64,000 bases of DNA from a candidate division KSB1 bacterium (GTDB taxonomy: Bacteria > Zhuqueibacterota > Zhuqueibacteria > Zhuqueibacterales > Zhuqueibacteraceae). Below, piece after piece: positions 8,504 to 17,076 of the stretch. Every line of letters begins with the position of its first letter. Positions within the stretch are counted from its first letter, which is position 1. The notes under the pieces were generated by a model. It had not been told where the DNA came from. It ran no database searches and saw only the letters and a program-made list of their open reading frames with translations. The position numbers were made by a program, and so were the translations under genes. The stretch spans positions 1 to 64,000 of the forward strand of contig JAPDQB010000024.1 in assembly GCA_034506175.1 (NCBI GenBank), in the 5' to 3' direction.

Positions 8504-9213
8504 TGGTTATTCCCACTTATAACGAAGCGGCGAATATTCAAACTGTCATTAACCGCATTTTAGGATTGCCAAACGTTGCCATTGAAATCCTGATTGTGGA
8601 TGATAACTCTCCTGACGGCACCGGCGAGATCGTGGCGAATTGGTCGCAATGCGAGCCCCGCCTGCATATCCTGCGCCGGCCCGGCAAAATGGGGTTGGGT
8701 ACGGCCTACGTCGACGGCTTTCGTTATGCCTTGCAACACGGTTACGAGGCGATCTTCGAGATGGACGCCGATCTCTCCCACAGCCCGGAAGATCTGCCAC
8801 GTCTTTTGGAAAAAATCGAGGAGTACGATTTGGTCATCGGCTCGCGATATCTGCGAGGTGGCATCAACGTCATCAACTGGCCACTATCGCGGTTGCTGCT
8901 CAGTGTGTTTGCCAACTGGTACACACGAACCATCACCGGCATGCCTATTTATGATTGTACCAGTGGCTTCAAATGCATTCATCGCCGGGTGCTGCAAGCC
9001 GTCCGTTTGGACAAAATCGCGTCGAACGGTTATGCCTTTCAAATCGAGCTGCATTATAAAATCTGGCGCCAGGGCTCGCGCATTTGTGAGATTCCCATTG
9101 TGTTCACCGAGCGGCGGCAGGGCAAATCCAAAATGTCGGGAAAAGTACAATTTGAAGCCGCGACAATGGTCTGGCGACTCAAAATTCTGGATTGGTTGGG
9201 GCAAATAACCTGA
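8473..9213 (+). CDS. Polyprenol-phosphate mannosyltransferase (Dpm1-like GT2)
   Basis: A 246-residue GT2-family glycosyltransferase, expected to transfer mannose (or another hexose) from a nucleotide sugar to polyprenol phosphate at the inner membrane face. It has VVIPTYNEA, then VDDNSPDGTGE, the DxD-type site in FEMDADLSHSP (Asp98-Ala-Asp100), SRYLRGG, and the late FTERRQGKSKM block typical of Dpm1. I place the start at TTG 8473: AGGAG lies 8 nt upstream and the conserved protein begins there. Longer in-frame extensions overlap the previous gene and are not conserved-looking. It overlaps the GT87-like frame by 31 bp, suggesting translational coupling. No C-terminal membrane domain is present. 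Confidence 0.87.
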   Translation: MAGTSQLRALVVIPTYNEAANIQTVINRILGLPNVAIEILIVDDNSPDGTGEIVANWSQCEPRLHILRRPGKMGLGTAYVDGFRYALQHGYEAIFEMDADLSHSPEDLPRLLEKIEEYDLVIGSRYLRGGINVINWPLSRLLLSVFANWYTRTITGMPIYDCTSGFKCIHRRVLQAVRLDKIASNGYAFQIELHYKIWRQGSRICEIPIVFTERRQGKSKMSGKVQFEAATMVWRLKILDWLGQIT

Positions 9214-9251
9214 TAAGCCGCATCATTTGGGCATGAAAATTTTTGCGCGCT

Positions 9252-10331
9252 TCAAACTTTTTTGCGCACAAAAATATTCAACCGGATCGGCCGCGGTTCA
9301 TTAGCGCTAATCACCTGATCGTTGCGCGAATACGTCACCGTATAAACGTCGGTGACCGAAGCCGCGATTTCGTGAAAAATCGCTTTTAATTTGGCTTTGT
9401 CCTCCGCCAGCCGAAACACCCCTTGCGAAGCCCGTGCCAGGCGTTGCAACAAGTCTGCATCCAGCTCGCCCCGCCCTTTATAACCGATCGTAAAACTTGG
9501 AATCTGATTCCTCTTCAACTGCGCCGCCACCGTGTCCGCCGAAGTGGTTCGGAATGAATAGTTGTCGCGGCCGTCGGTAAACGTCACCAAAGCCCTGGCG
9601 TCGACTTTTAACAGCGGATCGGCCAGCATATCAATCCCGGCCAGCATGCCGTCGTATAACGCCGTAAATTCACCCTGCTTGATATCTTTATCAATGAAAT
9701 CAAAAATTTTTTGCTTCATGGATTCGGCGCTGGCGCTGTTCAGGTCGATTTTCATGCTGTTGATTCCGGTGGAAAAAGCCACAACCCCAACTCGCGCCGA
9801 ATCGACGGTGTTCTGAAAAACCAAATTGATGAAGTCTTTGGCGTCAAGCTTGACTTCGTTAAAATCATTCCCCAGCGAGTTGCTCGCATCCAAAACCAAA
9901 ACGATGCCGAGGTTGTTCAATTTACGGACACGGCTATGTTTGAATTCTGTGAATGTCACCCATTTCCCTTCTGCTTTTTCCTCAAATGACAGGCTGGTGA
10001 TCTCATAGTTGATTTTCTTTTCACCCACCCAGTCGAAAATCCTGAGATCGCTAAAAATGACATCGATCTGATGGCCGGCTTTTCGTTCGGCGCGAACCGC
10101 CACCGATTTGATCGCTTTGGGAAGCGCGTTCAGCTCGATGACAAACTTGGGATCGGCCGAGGGCGTTTGCGCTGCGTTGGAATTGACGGCGGGATTGGTG
10201 TATTTTCCTTCAATTCGGAAGACGTTTTGATTATCTGCGGGTTCGTTGTCCGTGGGATTGCTGATGTGGCAGCTTAAAAACAATGCCGCCGAAGCAAGCA
10301 GCGGCGTCAAGAGCTTGGTCGTCCTTTTCAT
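9252..10331 (-). CDS. VWA-domain lipoprotein
   Basis: A 359-residue exported protein. The N-terminus is a lipoprotein signal with lipobox ALFLSC (Cys21). A beta-rich linker follows, then a von Willebrand A domain with a full MIDAS (DASNS in VLVLDASNSLGND) and the distal Asp in TFTDGRDNYSF. Such domains bind protein partners through a divalent metal. The start at 10331 is preceded by GAGGCGGAT; an in-frame upstream start at 10475 would bury the signal peptide and is rejected. It converges with the Dpm1-like gene. The partner is unknown. Confidence 0.85.
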   Translation of the reverse strand: MKRTTKLLTPLLASAALFLSCHISNPTDNEPADNQNVFRIEGKYTNPAVNSNAAQTPSADPKFVIELNALPKAIKSVAVRAERKAGHQIDVIFSDLRIFDWVGEKKINYEITSLSFEEKAEGKWVTFTEFKHSRVRKLNNLGIVLVLDASNSLGNDFNEVKLDAKDFINLVFQNTVDSARVGVVAFSTGINSMKIDLNSASAESMKQKIFDFIDKDIKQGEFTALYDGMLAGIDMLADPLLKVDARALVTFTDGRDNYSFRTTSADTVAAQLKRNQIPSFTIGYKGRGELDADLLQRLARASQGVFRLAEDKAKLKAIFHEIAASVTDVYTVTYSRNDQVISANEPRPIRLNIFVRKKV

Positions 10332-10566
10332 ATCCGCCTCGGAAAATTGTCCGCATTTTCCAGTAAAGCTCAGCGACGAAATTTGAGCCGCCTCCTTGCG
10401 GATCGTCAATAGAGCTTCTCTTTTCGCGAATTTCCTAATTGTTAAAACTACGCGCAAAGGCTGGGGTTTGCGCAAGGTCGGCTGTCTTTGGTGGGCGCGG
10501 TCGTTGTGTTATGGCCGGTTAAAATGAATCGACCGGCCAATCTTGAAATGTTGAAACGCGGAATTT

Positions 10567-11583
10567 TCATGGCGTCGCAAGATGGGCTTGCAGCCCCTCC
10601 CAATCTTCAATTTCCGTGAACCGTTGCAAAATCGCATCAATCTGATCCTCATCATTTAAGGCGCGCAGCCTCGCAACAATATCAAGCGGAATCGCACCGA
10701 ATTTTTGGGAGAGAAGCAAAAGGATGGTTTCGATTTTACCTTCATTTTTACCTTCAATTTTGCCTTCAGCTTTGCCTCTATTATAACTGGTGGTGAGCAT
10801 GGCGTAGCTATCGCGCATGTATTTCAGGTTGATTTCGTATTCCCGTCTTTCTTTCGGAGTGAGCTTCGCCAGCTCGGCGACGCGAAAAGCTTTGCGAAAG
10901 ATCGGATCGTTTTGGAATACCTCGGGAATGCTCTCGAGCGCGGGCAAATATTTCAGAAAATAAAGCCATTTGTTGAGATGAAAATCCAGGCTGTATTCCG
11001 GCTTTCTTTCGTCGAACAACGGCAATTCGACCGTTACGAATTTCAGCTTGCCATAAAAAGGATCGTAGGGCGGCTCATCATTTCTGAGGCTGTTGCGATT
11101 CACGGCTTTTTTGCTGCCGTCCAAAGTGTATCCCAACACCGCGATGCAATAAATTGCCTTCAGCTCGAAATCCCAAGTGGTCGCGATTTCTTTTCCACCA
11201 TACACGGCCGCCGTGGCCTCGCGGATGCGCCAAGCTTCCGAAGGGAAATCATGGGAGTAATAGGGCTTTCCTTTCTTCGCTTGCGCAACAATCGGAAAGG
11301 TCGAATAATAAAGCATCCGGTCTTTAATGAAGGCCATCCGGTTCTTTTGCATTTCAATGAGAAAGTGATTGCCGTTCGCATCTTCGCAAAAAATGTCGTA
11401 GATTCCCTTGCGTTCTTCGGCCGTCTCGGGAAGCCGTTCGCGGTTCGAGAAATCGAGATCGCGCAAGGGCGCTTCGAGCTCCAACACGTCATTGATGAAG
11501 CTCATAATAATGTCTTTATTGGCTTCTTCGCCAAAAAGCTTTTTGAAGCCAAAATCAGTGGTCGGGTCAATGAACCTTGACAT
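10567..11583 (-). CDS. Rpn-family PD-(D/E)XK nuclease (transposase-like)
   Basis: A 338-residue member of the recombination-promoting nuclease / PDDEXK family. The N-terminal hallmark is FIDPTTDFGFKKLFGEE. The catalytic strand reads GIYDIFCEDANGNHFLIEMQ (Asp...Glu-Xaa-Gln variant of D-Xn-ExK). A charged repetitive stretch (KAEGKIEGKNEGKIE, about residues 270-285) precedes a short C-terminal helical domain, as often seen. Family members are DNA endonucleases that promote recA-independent recombination. It is a single gene, transcribed away from selD. Confidence 0.88.
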   Translation of the reverse strand: MSRFIDPTTDFGFKKLFGEEANKDIIMSFINDVLELEAPLRDLDFSNRERLPETAEERKGIYDIFCEDANGNHFLIEMQKNRMAFIKDRMLYYSTFPIVAQAKKGKPYYSHDFPSEAWRIREATAAVYGGKEIATTWDFELKAIYCIAVLGYTLDGSKKAVNRNSLRNDEPPYDPFYGKLKFVTVELPLFDERKPEYSLDFHLNKWLYFLKYLPALESIPEVFQNDPIFRKAFRVAELAKLTPKERREYEINLKYMRDSYAMLTTSYNRGKAEGKIEGKNEGKIETILLLLSQKFGAIPLDIVARLRALNDEDQIDAILQRFTEIEDWEGLQAHLATP

Positions 11584-11608
11584 AATTTCCTCCCGTTTTA
11601 AAAAAGTT

Positions 11609-12664
11609 CTAATCCACGATCACCGCAACTGCACCTTTCGGCAACACCTCACCGATTTGCCTGGCCGGCACACCGTGATCCGAAAGCCGCAACAAATACT
11701 CATCAACTTTTTCAGGCGAAAGGCTGACCAACAAACCGCCGGCAGTTTGGGGATCATGCAAGACTTTGGCGACCATCGGATCAACACCAGCGCGAATGGT
11801 GACATGATCTTTGACAAATTCCCAATTATTGCGATTGCCGCCGGGAACGCAGCCTTGGGCGGCGAAATGCAAAACCTCCGGCAGCATTGGAACGGCTTTG
11901 GCGTCAATCCGAAAAGTCACGGCGCTGGCTGCGGCCATTTCGTAAGCATGCCCCAGCAGGCCAAAGCCCGTAATGTCGGTTGCCGCGTGCGCGCCGACAG
12001 CGATCATCGCTTCACTCGCCGCGCGATTCAACTGCAGCATGCTTTGCGTGAGCTGGCGGATTCCATCGTCGGGTAACAAACCGCGTTTTACCGCCGTGCT
12101 GAGAATGCCCGTACCCAGCGGTTTGGTGAGCACCAATGCATCGCCGACCTGCGCCGTGTGATTGTGCACGATCTGCTGCGGATGCACGACGCCGGTGACC
12201 GCGAGGCCGAATTTGATTTCCGGATCATCGACGGTGTGACCGCCGATAACCGCCACACCGGCGGCGGCCGCTTGATCGATGCCGCCATTCAAAATCGCCG
12301 CGAGCACATCCGGATCGCCTTTCGCCGGATAACACGCAATATTCAGCGCCGTGATCGGCTTGCCGCCCATGGCATAAACATCCGACAGCGAGTTGGTCGC
12401 CGCAATGCGGCCATAATCGTACGGGTCATCAACGATCGGCGTAAAGAAATCCACCGTCTGCACCAGCGCCAAATCCTCGCGCAGTTGGAAAATACCGGCG
12501 TCGGCCGCGGCTTCGAGGCCTACCAATACACCCGGCATGTTTGCTTTTCTCAATTTGGCTAAAACCTGCCACAACACCGTTGGGCTCATTTTGGAAGCTC
12601 AACCGGCGCAGCGGACTTTTTCGGTGAGGCGGGTGAGGTCTTCTTTGGTGGGATTGGGACTCAT
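11609..12664 (-). CDS. selD: Selenide, water dikinase, itself a selenoprotein (Sec22)
   Basis: SelD makes selenophosphate from selenide and ATP. The obvious open frame starts at 12589 but lacks the catalytic N-terminus. Extending in frame upstream through one TGA (12601-12599) gives a start at ATG 12664 and the expected N-terminus MSPNPTKEDLTRLTEKV, then Arg-Cys-Ala-Gly-[TGA]-Ala-Ser-Lys-Met-Ser-Pro. This matches the SelD active site Cys-Ala-Gly-(Cys/Sec)-Xaa-Xaa-Lys. The TGA at codon 22 therefore encodes selenocysteine, giving 351 residues. Later motifs are VDFFTPIVDDPYDYGRIAA, AMGGKP, and TDITGFGLLGH. A SECIS-like hairpin follows the TGA. selB lies upstream on the same strand. Confidence 0.93.
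12568..12601 (-). promoter_or_regulatory. SECIS-like hairpin directing Sec at the selD UGA
   Basis: Thirteen nt after the UGA (12601-12599), bases 12585-12568 on the minus strand read GCCCAACGGTGTTGTGGC. They fold as GCC-(C)-CAAC, loop GGU, GUUG-(U)-GGC. The loop begins 21 nt after the UGA and contains the GGU seen in the apical loop of bacterial SECIS elements, at about the distance found in E. coli fdhF. Confidence 0.7.
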
Positions 12665-12671
12665 GATTGCC

Positions 12672-12740
12672 GGTTGCTCGTTGCTGGCGGCTTGTTGCTG
12701 GTTGCGCGTTGCTGTTTGCTTGTTGCTGGTTAGCATCCAA
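12672..12740. repeat. Low-complexity GTTGCT-rich leader of selD
   Basis: The block just upstream of the selD start is built of short near-repeats of GTTGCTGGTTGC / GCTTGTTGCTGG type (AGCAAC repeats on the selD strand). It leaves selD without a recognisable ribosome-binding site. Confidence 0.6.
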
Positions 12741-12760
12741 CGACGACGAATATAACTTGC

Positions 12761-13219
12761 TTAGTTTTCAATTTTCTCAGCGGGATTATCTTCTGCGGCA
12801 AAGCTGTGTGAAAAAAGCAAACCTAATTCGTTATATACCCTCGCCATCGAAAGCTTGTCTCCCAACTCCTCGTAAATCGCCAATGCCTTTTCAAACCAAT
12901 CCTTCGCTTTATTGATTTCTCCTTGTTTGGCGCATAGCTTGCCCAAATTTCTCAGGACCAGCGCCCTTCCGGGTAAATCGCCAATGGCCTCGGAGAGAGC
13001 GAGAGATTTTTCAAAATATGCTGTCGCCCTTGACCAATTCCCATTGGTCGGTTCCTGCGGCGTCGAACGTTTTGAAGGAACATTTTCCACTTCAGACGCA
13101 ATTATTTCCTCCGCTTGTGCTTCCTTGCGATCTTGGAGATAAAAATAAACGGCAGCAACCGCGCCAAACACGGCCAACCCGCCGAATATGATGAAGTAAC
13201 CTTCTGCAAAACCACTCAT
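12761..13219 (-). CDS. Membrane-anchored TPR protein
   Basis: A 152-residue protein with one N-terminal transmembrane helix (about residues 7-27, GYFIIFGGLAVFGAVAAVYF). A short acidic linker follows, then about two tetratricopeptide repeats (RATAYFEKSLALSEAIGD and KAKDWFEKALAIYEELGD with ALVLRNLG and ARVYNELG helices). It probably holds a protein partner at the membrane. Its start overlaps the stop of the next upstream gene by four bases (ATGA), indicating coupled translation within the selB-selD block. Confidence 0.75.
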   Translation of the reverse strand: MSGFAEGYFIIFGGLAVFGAVAAVYFYLQDRKEAQAEEIIASEVENVPSKRSTPQEPTNGNWSRATAYFEKSLALSEAIGDLPGRALVLRNLGKLCAKQGEINKAKDWFEKALAIYEELGDKLSMARVYNELGLLFSHSFAAEDNPAEKIEN

Positions 13220-13437
13220 GATTCATCTCCTCTATGGCCTTTTTGCTGACTCTGATCTTTTGGGGTAATAACATAGCCGATGATACCCAAGCCAGACGCT
13301 ATAACAATTCCAACAATAAACTCCAGCAGATGAATATCACGATTAATAAGCTTGCCGATTACGATACTGGTTCCGGCATACTTGCACAAATCAAAGAACA
13401 AGTCACCCAGCTTCTCACGCTTTTTGCGATTTTTCAC
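13216..13437 (-). CDS. Small two-helix membrane protein
   Basis: A 73-residue protein: a basic N-terminus (MKNRKKREKLGDLFFDLCKY), two hydrophobic segments (about 18-33 and 38-57) and a short polar tail. The layout resembles small DUF6722-like membrane proteins, but that is only an impression. It is coupled by an ATGA overlap to the TPR gene downstream and lies 21 bp after selB on the same strand. Confidence 0.65.
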   Translation of the reverse strand: MKNRKKREKLGDLFFDLCKYAGTSIVIGKLINRDIHLLEFIVGIVIASGLGIIGYVITPKDQSQQKGHRGDES

Positions 13438-13458
13438 TGATCTTCCTCCCGCTCCGGT

Positions 13459-15369
13459 TTAAAAGCTCTCTGTTTCCACTCCCAATATTCTAACATCACC
13501 CCGCCGCTCCGTAATTCCCGCCGCGTCGAAATATTGCATCAGCGGTACGGCGAATTTGCGGCTGGTGTTTTCCACCAGCTCTTTGAATTGGCTAACGGTA
13601 ATTTCGTGATTTTGGCGCAAATAGTCAATCACTCTTTTTTTCGCTTCGTCGAGGCGGCGCTGGTGCATGAAGATACCCTCTTCGAGCCGCACAATCTCTT
13701 TTTGAATCAGCAAGACGCTCAAAATATCCTCGATTTCCTTTTCAGCCACGGAAAATTTCGCCGCCAGCTCAGCCGGGCTCGCTGGCGCATAAGCCTGGGC
13801 GAAGAGTATATCGCTTACTTTTTGCCGCAAATTTTGTTGCGCGGGGGACAACTGAATCTCATGATCGATCAAAGCAACATGCGCTTCAACTTCTTTGATC
13901 TTTCCAGCAGCTTTATAATGCTCGATAAAAAAATTGAGCAGCGCGGCGTCCGTTAAAGGCGGGAGAAATCCGCTCAATTCGGCTTTGCGCAGGCCGAGGC
14001 GGATGGGATTTTTCTGATGATACTCGCGCAGCAAATTTTCAAGCTGATGCCACAGCGCTTCGAGCCGTTGGCGGTGCAAAAAACCGCGCTTGCCAACTTG
14101 CAGCACTTGTTGCGAGTGCATCAATGTTTGCACTTGCTTTTGCAGCTCTTCTTTGCGGCCGCCGGTTTCTGCGGCGAGTTGATCGATGGTGACGACGTAG
14201 CGTCCGGCCACGAGAAATTGCGCCGCCAGCAATTCCTGCGGATCTTCCTTTTCCAACGCTTGCAATTTCGGCAGCAAAGCCGCGTCGCGGGCGCGATACG
14301 GCGCGGCGTCGGCATCCAAGATGACGCCGCCGCCGATCGTGCGTGGCGGCGAATAACGGCGAATCACCAGCGGCTCCAATCGCCGCGTTGCGACTGGCGT
14401 CTCAAAAATAAAATGCACGTAACCATTTTGCCCCGGCTTGATTTCATTCGCGCCAATCGGAATCACCCGCGCCAAAATTTCAGCGGTGCCGAGATGCACG
14501 CGCACACGCGAACGGTTTTTCAGCGGCGCCGGCGCCGAAGCCAATAATTGCACGCGGCAATTCGCCCTTGCCGTCGGATGAAAATAACCGGAGGCGCAAA
14601 GCACATCGCCGCGACCGACGTCTTCAACGCCGACACCCAACAAATTGACCGCCGCCCGGTCGCCGATTTGCACGCTGTTGATTTCCTTGCCGTGGCGCTG
14701 CAAGCCCCGCACGCGCACGACTTTTTGCGCCGGCAGAATTTCCAGCGTTTCGCCAACGTGGGCTTGCCCGGAAAGCACCGAACCGGTGATCACTGTGCCA
14801 AATCCCTTCATCGAAAAAGCGCGATCCACCGGCATCCAAAACACCCCGCGATCCTGCCGCGGCGGCAGTGTCGCGATGATTTCGGTGATGGTGTGGCGCA
14901 ATTCCGGAATTCCTTCGCCGGTGAGATTGGAAACCGGTATGATCGGCGCATTTTCCAGAAACGTCGTTTTTAAAATGGCGCGAATTTCCTCCTTCACCAA
15001 TTCCAGCCAATCCGGTTCGACCAAATCCTTTTTGGTGAGCGCCACCAGCCCGCGCCGGACTTGTAGCAGTTGGCAAATTTCAAGATGCTCGCGCGTTTGC
15101 GGCATGATGCCGTCATCGGCAGCAATCACGAAAAGCACGAGGTCGATGGTGCTCACGCCGGCGACCATGTTCTTGATGAACTTCTCGTGGCCCGGCACAT
15201 CAATGATCGTCGCCCACTCGCCGAGATGCGCGAACCCGAGATCGATGGTCATGCCGCGAGCTTTTTCTTCCGGCAGGCGGTCCGTATCCACGCCGGTGAG
15301 CGCCTTCACCAGCGAAGTCTTGCCATGATCGATGTGGCCGGCGGTGCCGAGGATGATGTGACGTTTCAT
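13459..15369 (-). CDS. selB: Selenocysteine-specific elongation factor SelB
   Basis: A 636-residue GTPase that delivers Sec-tRNA to ribosomes paused at a UGA with a SECIS hairpin. The G domain shows the P-loop [13 protein letters not shown], the switch region [22 protein letters not shown], and TKKD in place of the usual NKxD. Two beta-barrel domains follow, then the C-terminal winged-helix repeats (about 390-636) that bind the SECIS. The start at 15369 begins exactly at [12 protein letters not shown]; the open frame upstream adds 14 non-conserved residues. The nearby Sec-containing selD supplies an obvious client. selA and the tRNA-Sec gene are not in this window. Confidence 0.95.
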   Translation of the reverse strand: MKRHIILGTAGHIDHGKTSLVKALTGVDTDRLPEEKARGMTIDLGFAHLGEWATIIDVPGHEKFIKNMVAGVSTIDLVLFVIAADDGIMPQTREHLEICQLLQVRRGLVALTKKDLVEPDWLELVKEEIRAILKTTFLENAPIIPVSNLTGEGIPELRHTITEIIATLPPRQDRGVFWMPVDRAFSMKGFGTVITGSVLSGQAHVGETLEILPAQKVVRVRGLQRHGKEINSVQIGDRAAVNLLGVGVEDVGRGDVLCASGYFHPTARANCRVQLLASAPAPLKNRSRVRVHLGTAEILARVIPIGANEIKPGQNGYVHFIFETPVATRRLEPLVIRRYSPPRTIGGGVILDADAAPYRARDAALLPKLQALEKEDPQELLAAQFLVAGRYVVTIDQLAAETGGRKEELQKQVQTLMHSQQVLQVGKRGFLHRQRLEALWHQLENLLREYHQKNPIRLGLRKAELSGFLPPLTDAALLNFFIEHYKAAGKIKEVEAHVALIDHEIQLSPAQQNLRQKVSDILFAQAYAPASPAELAAKFSVAEKEIEDILSVLLIQKEIVRLEEGIFMHQRRLDEAKKRVIDYLRQNHEITVSQFKELVENTSRKFAVPLMQYFDAAGITERRGDVRILGVETESF

Positions 15370-15428
15370 AATTTTTTGCAGTCGTGGTGTATTGGAATTC
15401 CATTGCTTCAATACTCCATCACTGCGGT

Positions 15429-16610
15429 TTATTCCTTACCCTCGAAGCCTCGAACGAATTTAACCGCAGCCTTGATTTCATCGGCGGTCAAGGTCGTCCC
15501 GAATTTCGGCATGCGCGTGTCTTTGCCGTTGGTGATGGTTTCAATCAATTGTTCATCGGTGCGCGACTGCTGCCATTCGGGGTCCGTCCAATCCGGAGTA
15601 CCTGAGGCTACACCGGCGCCGTCTTCCCCGTGACAAAACACGCAGCCATTCTTTTTGAACAACTCGGTGAAGTCAATCGGCTTCGGCGGCGCGGCGGGCT
15701 TGGCCGGTTTCGTTGTCGCAGCGGCTGCCGGCGTCACTTCACCGTCGGTTTTCGTGCCGTAAATCTTCGCCAAGTAATCGCCGATAAGCTGCGCCTCCGC
15801 ATCGTTGATCCAACTGCGATGGCGCACCGACATGCGCTTGACGAGAATTTTCCACTCGTGCTCGGTGCGGCGCTGCGCAAAGGCGCGGTCGAGATTGTGG
15901 CATTTCGAGCATTTGGTGAGCAGCATGGTCTCGACCTGCACCGGTGTTACCTGCTCGGTCTTGTTGATGTTTTGCCGCTCGCTGAGAAAATAGACGATCT
16001 GCTCCACTTGATCTGGCGCCAGCCAGGTGGGATCGCGTTCCTGCATGCGATTCACCGTTTCCTGCCAGCCTTCCGGCGTCTTGACCATCGCGAAAACGCG
16101 CGTGAGATCGTGGCACTTGTTGCATTTTTGGATGACCAGCTCGCGGCCCACGTCAATATCGAGATAAGCGGCGGAGGGATCGATGCTGCTAATGTATTTC
16201 CCGGTCAGGCTTTTGAGAAAATAGTAACCGCCGGTGATGGTGACCAACGTGATGGAGATGATTAAAATACTCACGCCCATCGGCAAAACGTGATTGAAGG
16301 CTTTGGGATAGAAACGCACGATTAAAATTTTCACGAACAGCAACGGCAGAAGCGAGATGGCCAACACCCAGTGAATGATCGACTTTGCATCGAGTGGCAC
16401 GTTCGCTTGAATCACCTTGCGCGTCATGATGACGAGCATAACGAGGTAAATGGCCACAAAAAGATAGCCGTTGATGCGGTGCAGCAGCGAAAGTTTCTCG
16501 GGGTTGAATTTTGGTTTCTGTCGGCCGGTGACCTCCAACATCAGCCAGACTTGAATTGCTGCAATGATCACGAACAAATAACCCAGCGCCGAAGTGAGTT
16601 GTGGACCCAT
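15429..16610 (-). CDS. Membrane-anchored triheme cytochrome c
   Basis: A 393-residue protein. Four hydrophobic helices occupy about residues 5-26, 47-63, 79-99 and 108-132, with His residues in the helices (LLHRINGYL, IIHWVLA) that could bind heme b. A periplasmic part follows with three heme c sites: CNKCH (163-167), CSKCH (234-238) and, after an Ala/Pro-rich linker, CVFCH (323-327) in a class I cytochrome c domain ending MPKFGTTLTADEI. The fold suggests electron transfer between the quinone pool and periplasmic acceptors. AAGGAG precedes the ATG. It lies upstream of selB on the same strand, possibly co-transcribed. Confidence 0.85.
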   Translation of the reverse strand: MGPQLTSALGYLFVIIAAIQVWLMLEVTGRQKPKFNPEKLSLLHRINGYLFVAIYLVMLVIMTRKVIQANVPLDAKSIIHWVLAISLLPLLFVKILIVRFYPKAFNHVLPMGVSILIISITLVTITGGYYFLKSLTGKYISSIDPSAAYLDIDVGRELVIQKCNKCHDLTRVFAMVKTPEGWQETVNRMQERDPTWLAPDQVEQIVYFLSERQNINKTEQVTPVQVETMLLTKCSKCHNLDRAFAQRRTEHEWKILVKRMSVRHRSWINDAEAQLIGDYLAKIYGTKTDGEVTPAAAATTKPAKPAAPPKPIDFTELFKKNGCVFCHGEDGAGVASGTPDWTDPEWQQSRTDEQLIETITNGKDTRMPKFGTTLTADEIKAAVKFVRGFEGKE

Positions 16611-16829
16611 CGTCTTCTCCTTGGTTGTGTAAATTTTGATGTGTCTAACCGCTATCGCATGTCATGATAATCAGGACGGCGTCATATTATAATCTTTGAT
16701 TTAAAAAAATGCAAATATTTTTTAACACCATCGTGAAAAGCCTGTACGGTGTCCATTTAAATTTCAGACCGGACTCCAATCGGTGTTTACAAAAGCCGTC
16801 AAGCCGATGGGGAGAGGTTTGTGGAGTTT

Positions 16830-16886
16830 GCCCCAATAAAATTTTTTAAAAAATTTTTGTAAAAAATGCTTGACTTTTATTGGGGC
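16830..16886. repeat. 12-bp perfect inverted repeat around a promoter -35
   Basis: GCCCCAATAAAA (16830-16841) and TTTTATTGGGGC (16875-16886) are exact inverted copies 33 bp apart. The right arm lies in the spacer of the promoter at 16870-16898. This is a plausible operator for a looping or dimeric regulator, or a cruciform. Confidence 0.7.
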
Positions 16887-16898
16887 TTTCTATATATT
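16870..16898 (+). promoter_or_regulatory. Sigma70-type promoter of an orphan small transcript
   Basis: TTGACT (16870-16875), a 17-bp spacer and TATATT (16893-16898). Transcription would start near 16905 and run toward the hairpin/terminator unit ending near 17076. No annotated gene on the plus strand would use it otherwise. Confidence 0.7.
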
Positions 16899-16904
16899 GA
16901 TAAT

Positions 16905-17076
16905 GTTTGATTGAGATAAAAATGGCGTGCTGTACGAGTTGTTTCGATACAAACTACGAGATCCCCCCCCAGTCTCGTAAGTTTGAACCGGGTTATCGGA
17001 GCGACAAACGGCGGCGCGCCTTTATTTTTTGGAAGAACGCCATCTCAACTTAAAGTTGCGGATGGCGTTTTAGTTT
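16905..17076 (+). ncRNA. Candidate small RNA with C-rich loop hairpin
   Basis: The transcript expected from the 16870 promoter is about 170 nt. It has a perfect 7-bp hairpin TACGAGA / TCTCGTA (16955-16961 with 16973-16979) whose 11-nt loop holds eight consecutive C (16963-16970), and it ends in a strong terminator. C-rich single-stranded loops are the usual device by which bacterial sRNAs cover G-rich ribosome sites. It also contains a 43-codon frame (16922-17053) beginning MACCTSCFDTNYEIPP. That frame runs into the terminator stem and has only a weak ribosome site, so I favour RNA over peptide. No known RNA family recognised. Confidence 0.5.
17036..17076 (+). terminator. Terminator of the small transcript, overlapping the VanZ 3' end
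   Basis: Stem AACGCCATC / GATGGCGTT (17036-17044 with 17061-17069) has an inner CAACT/AGTTG extension and is followed on the plus strand by TTAGTTT. It overlaps the last codons of the convergent VanZ gene. On the minus strand no T-run follows, so it serves the plus-strand transcript. Confidence 0.7.

Noticed and set aside
10705..11580. Plus-strand open frame of 291 codons
   Set aside because: Antisense to the Rpn nuclease, which has clear family motifs.
12400..17050. tRNA-Sec (selC) or selA near selB/selD
   Set aside because: Searched by eye on both strands; no long-armed tRNA and no SelA-like frame found in this window.
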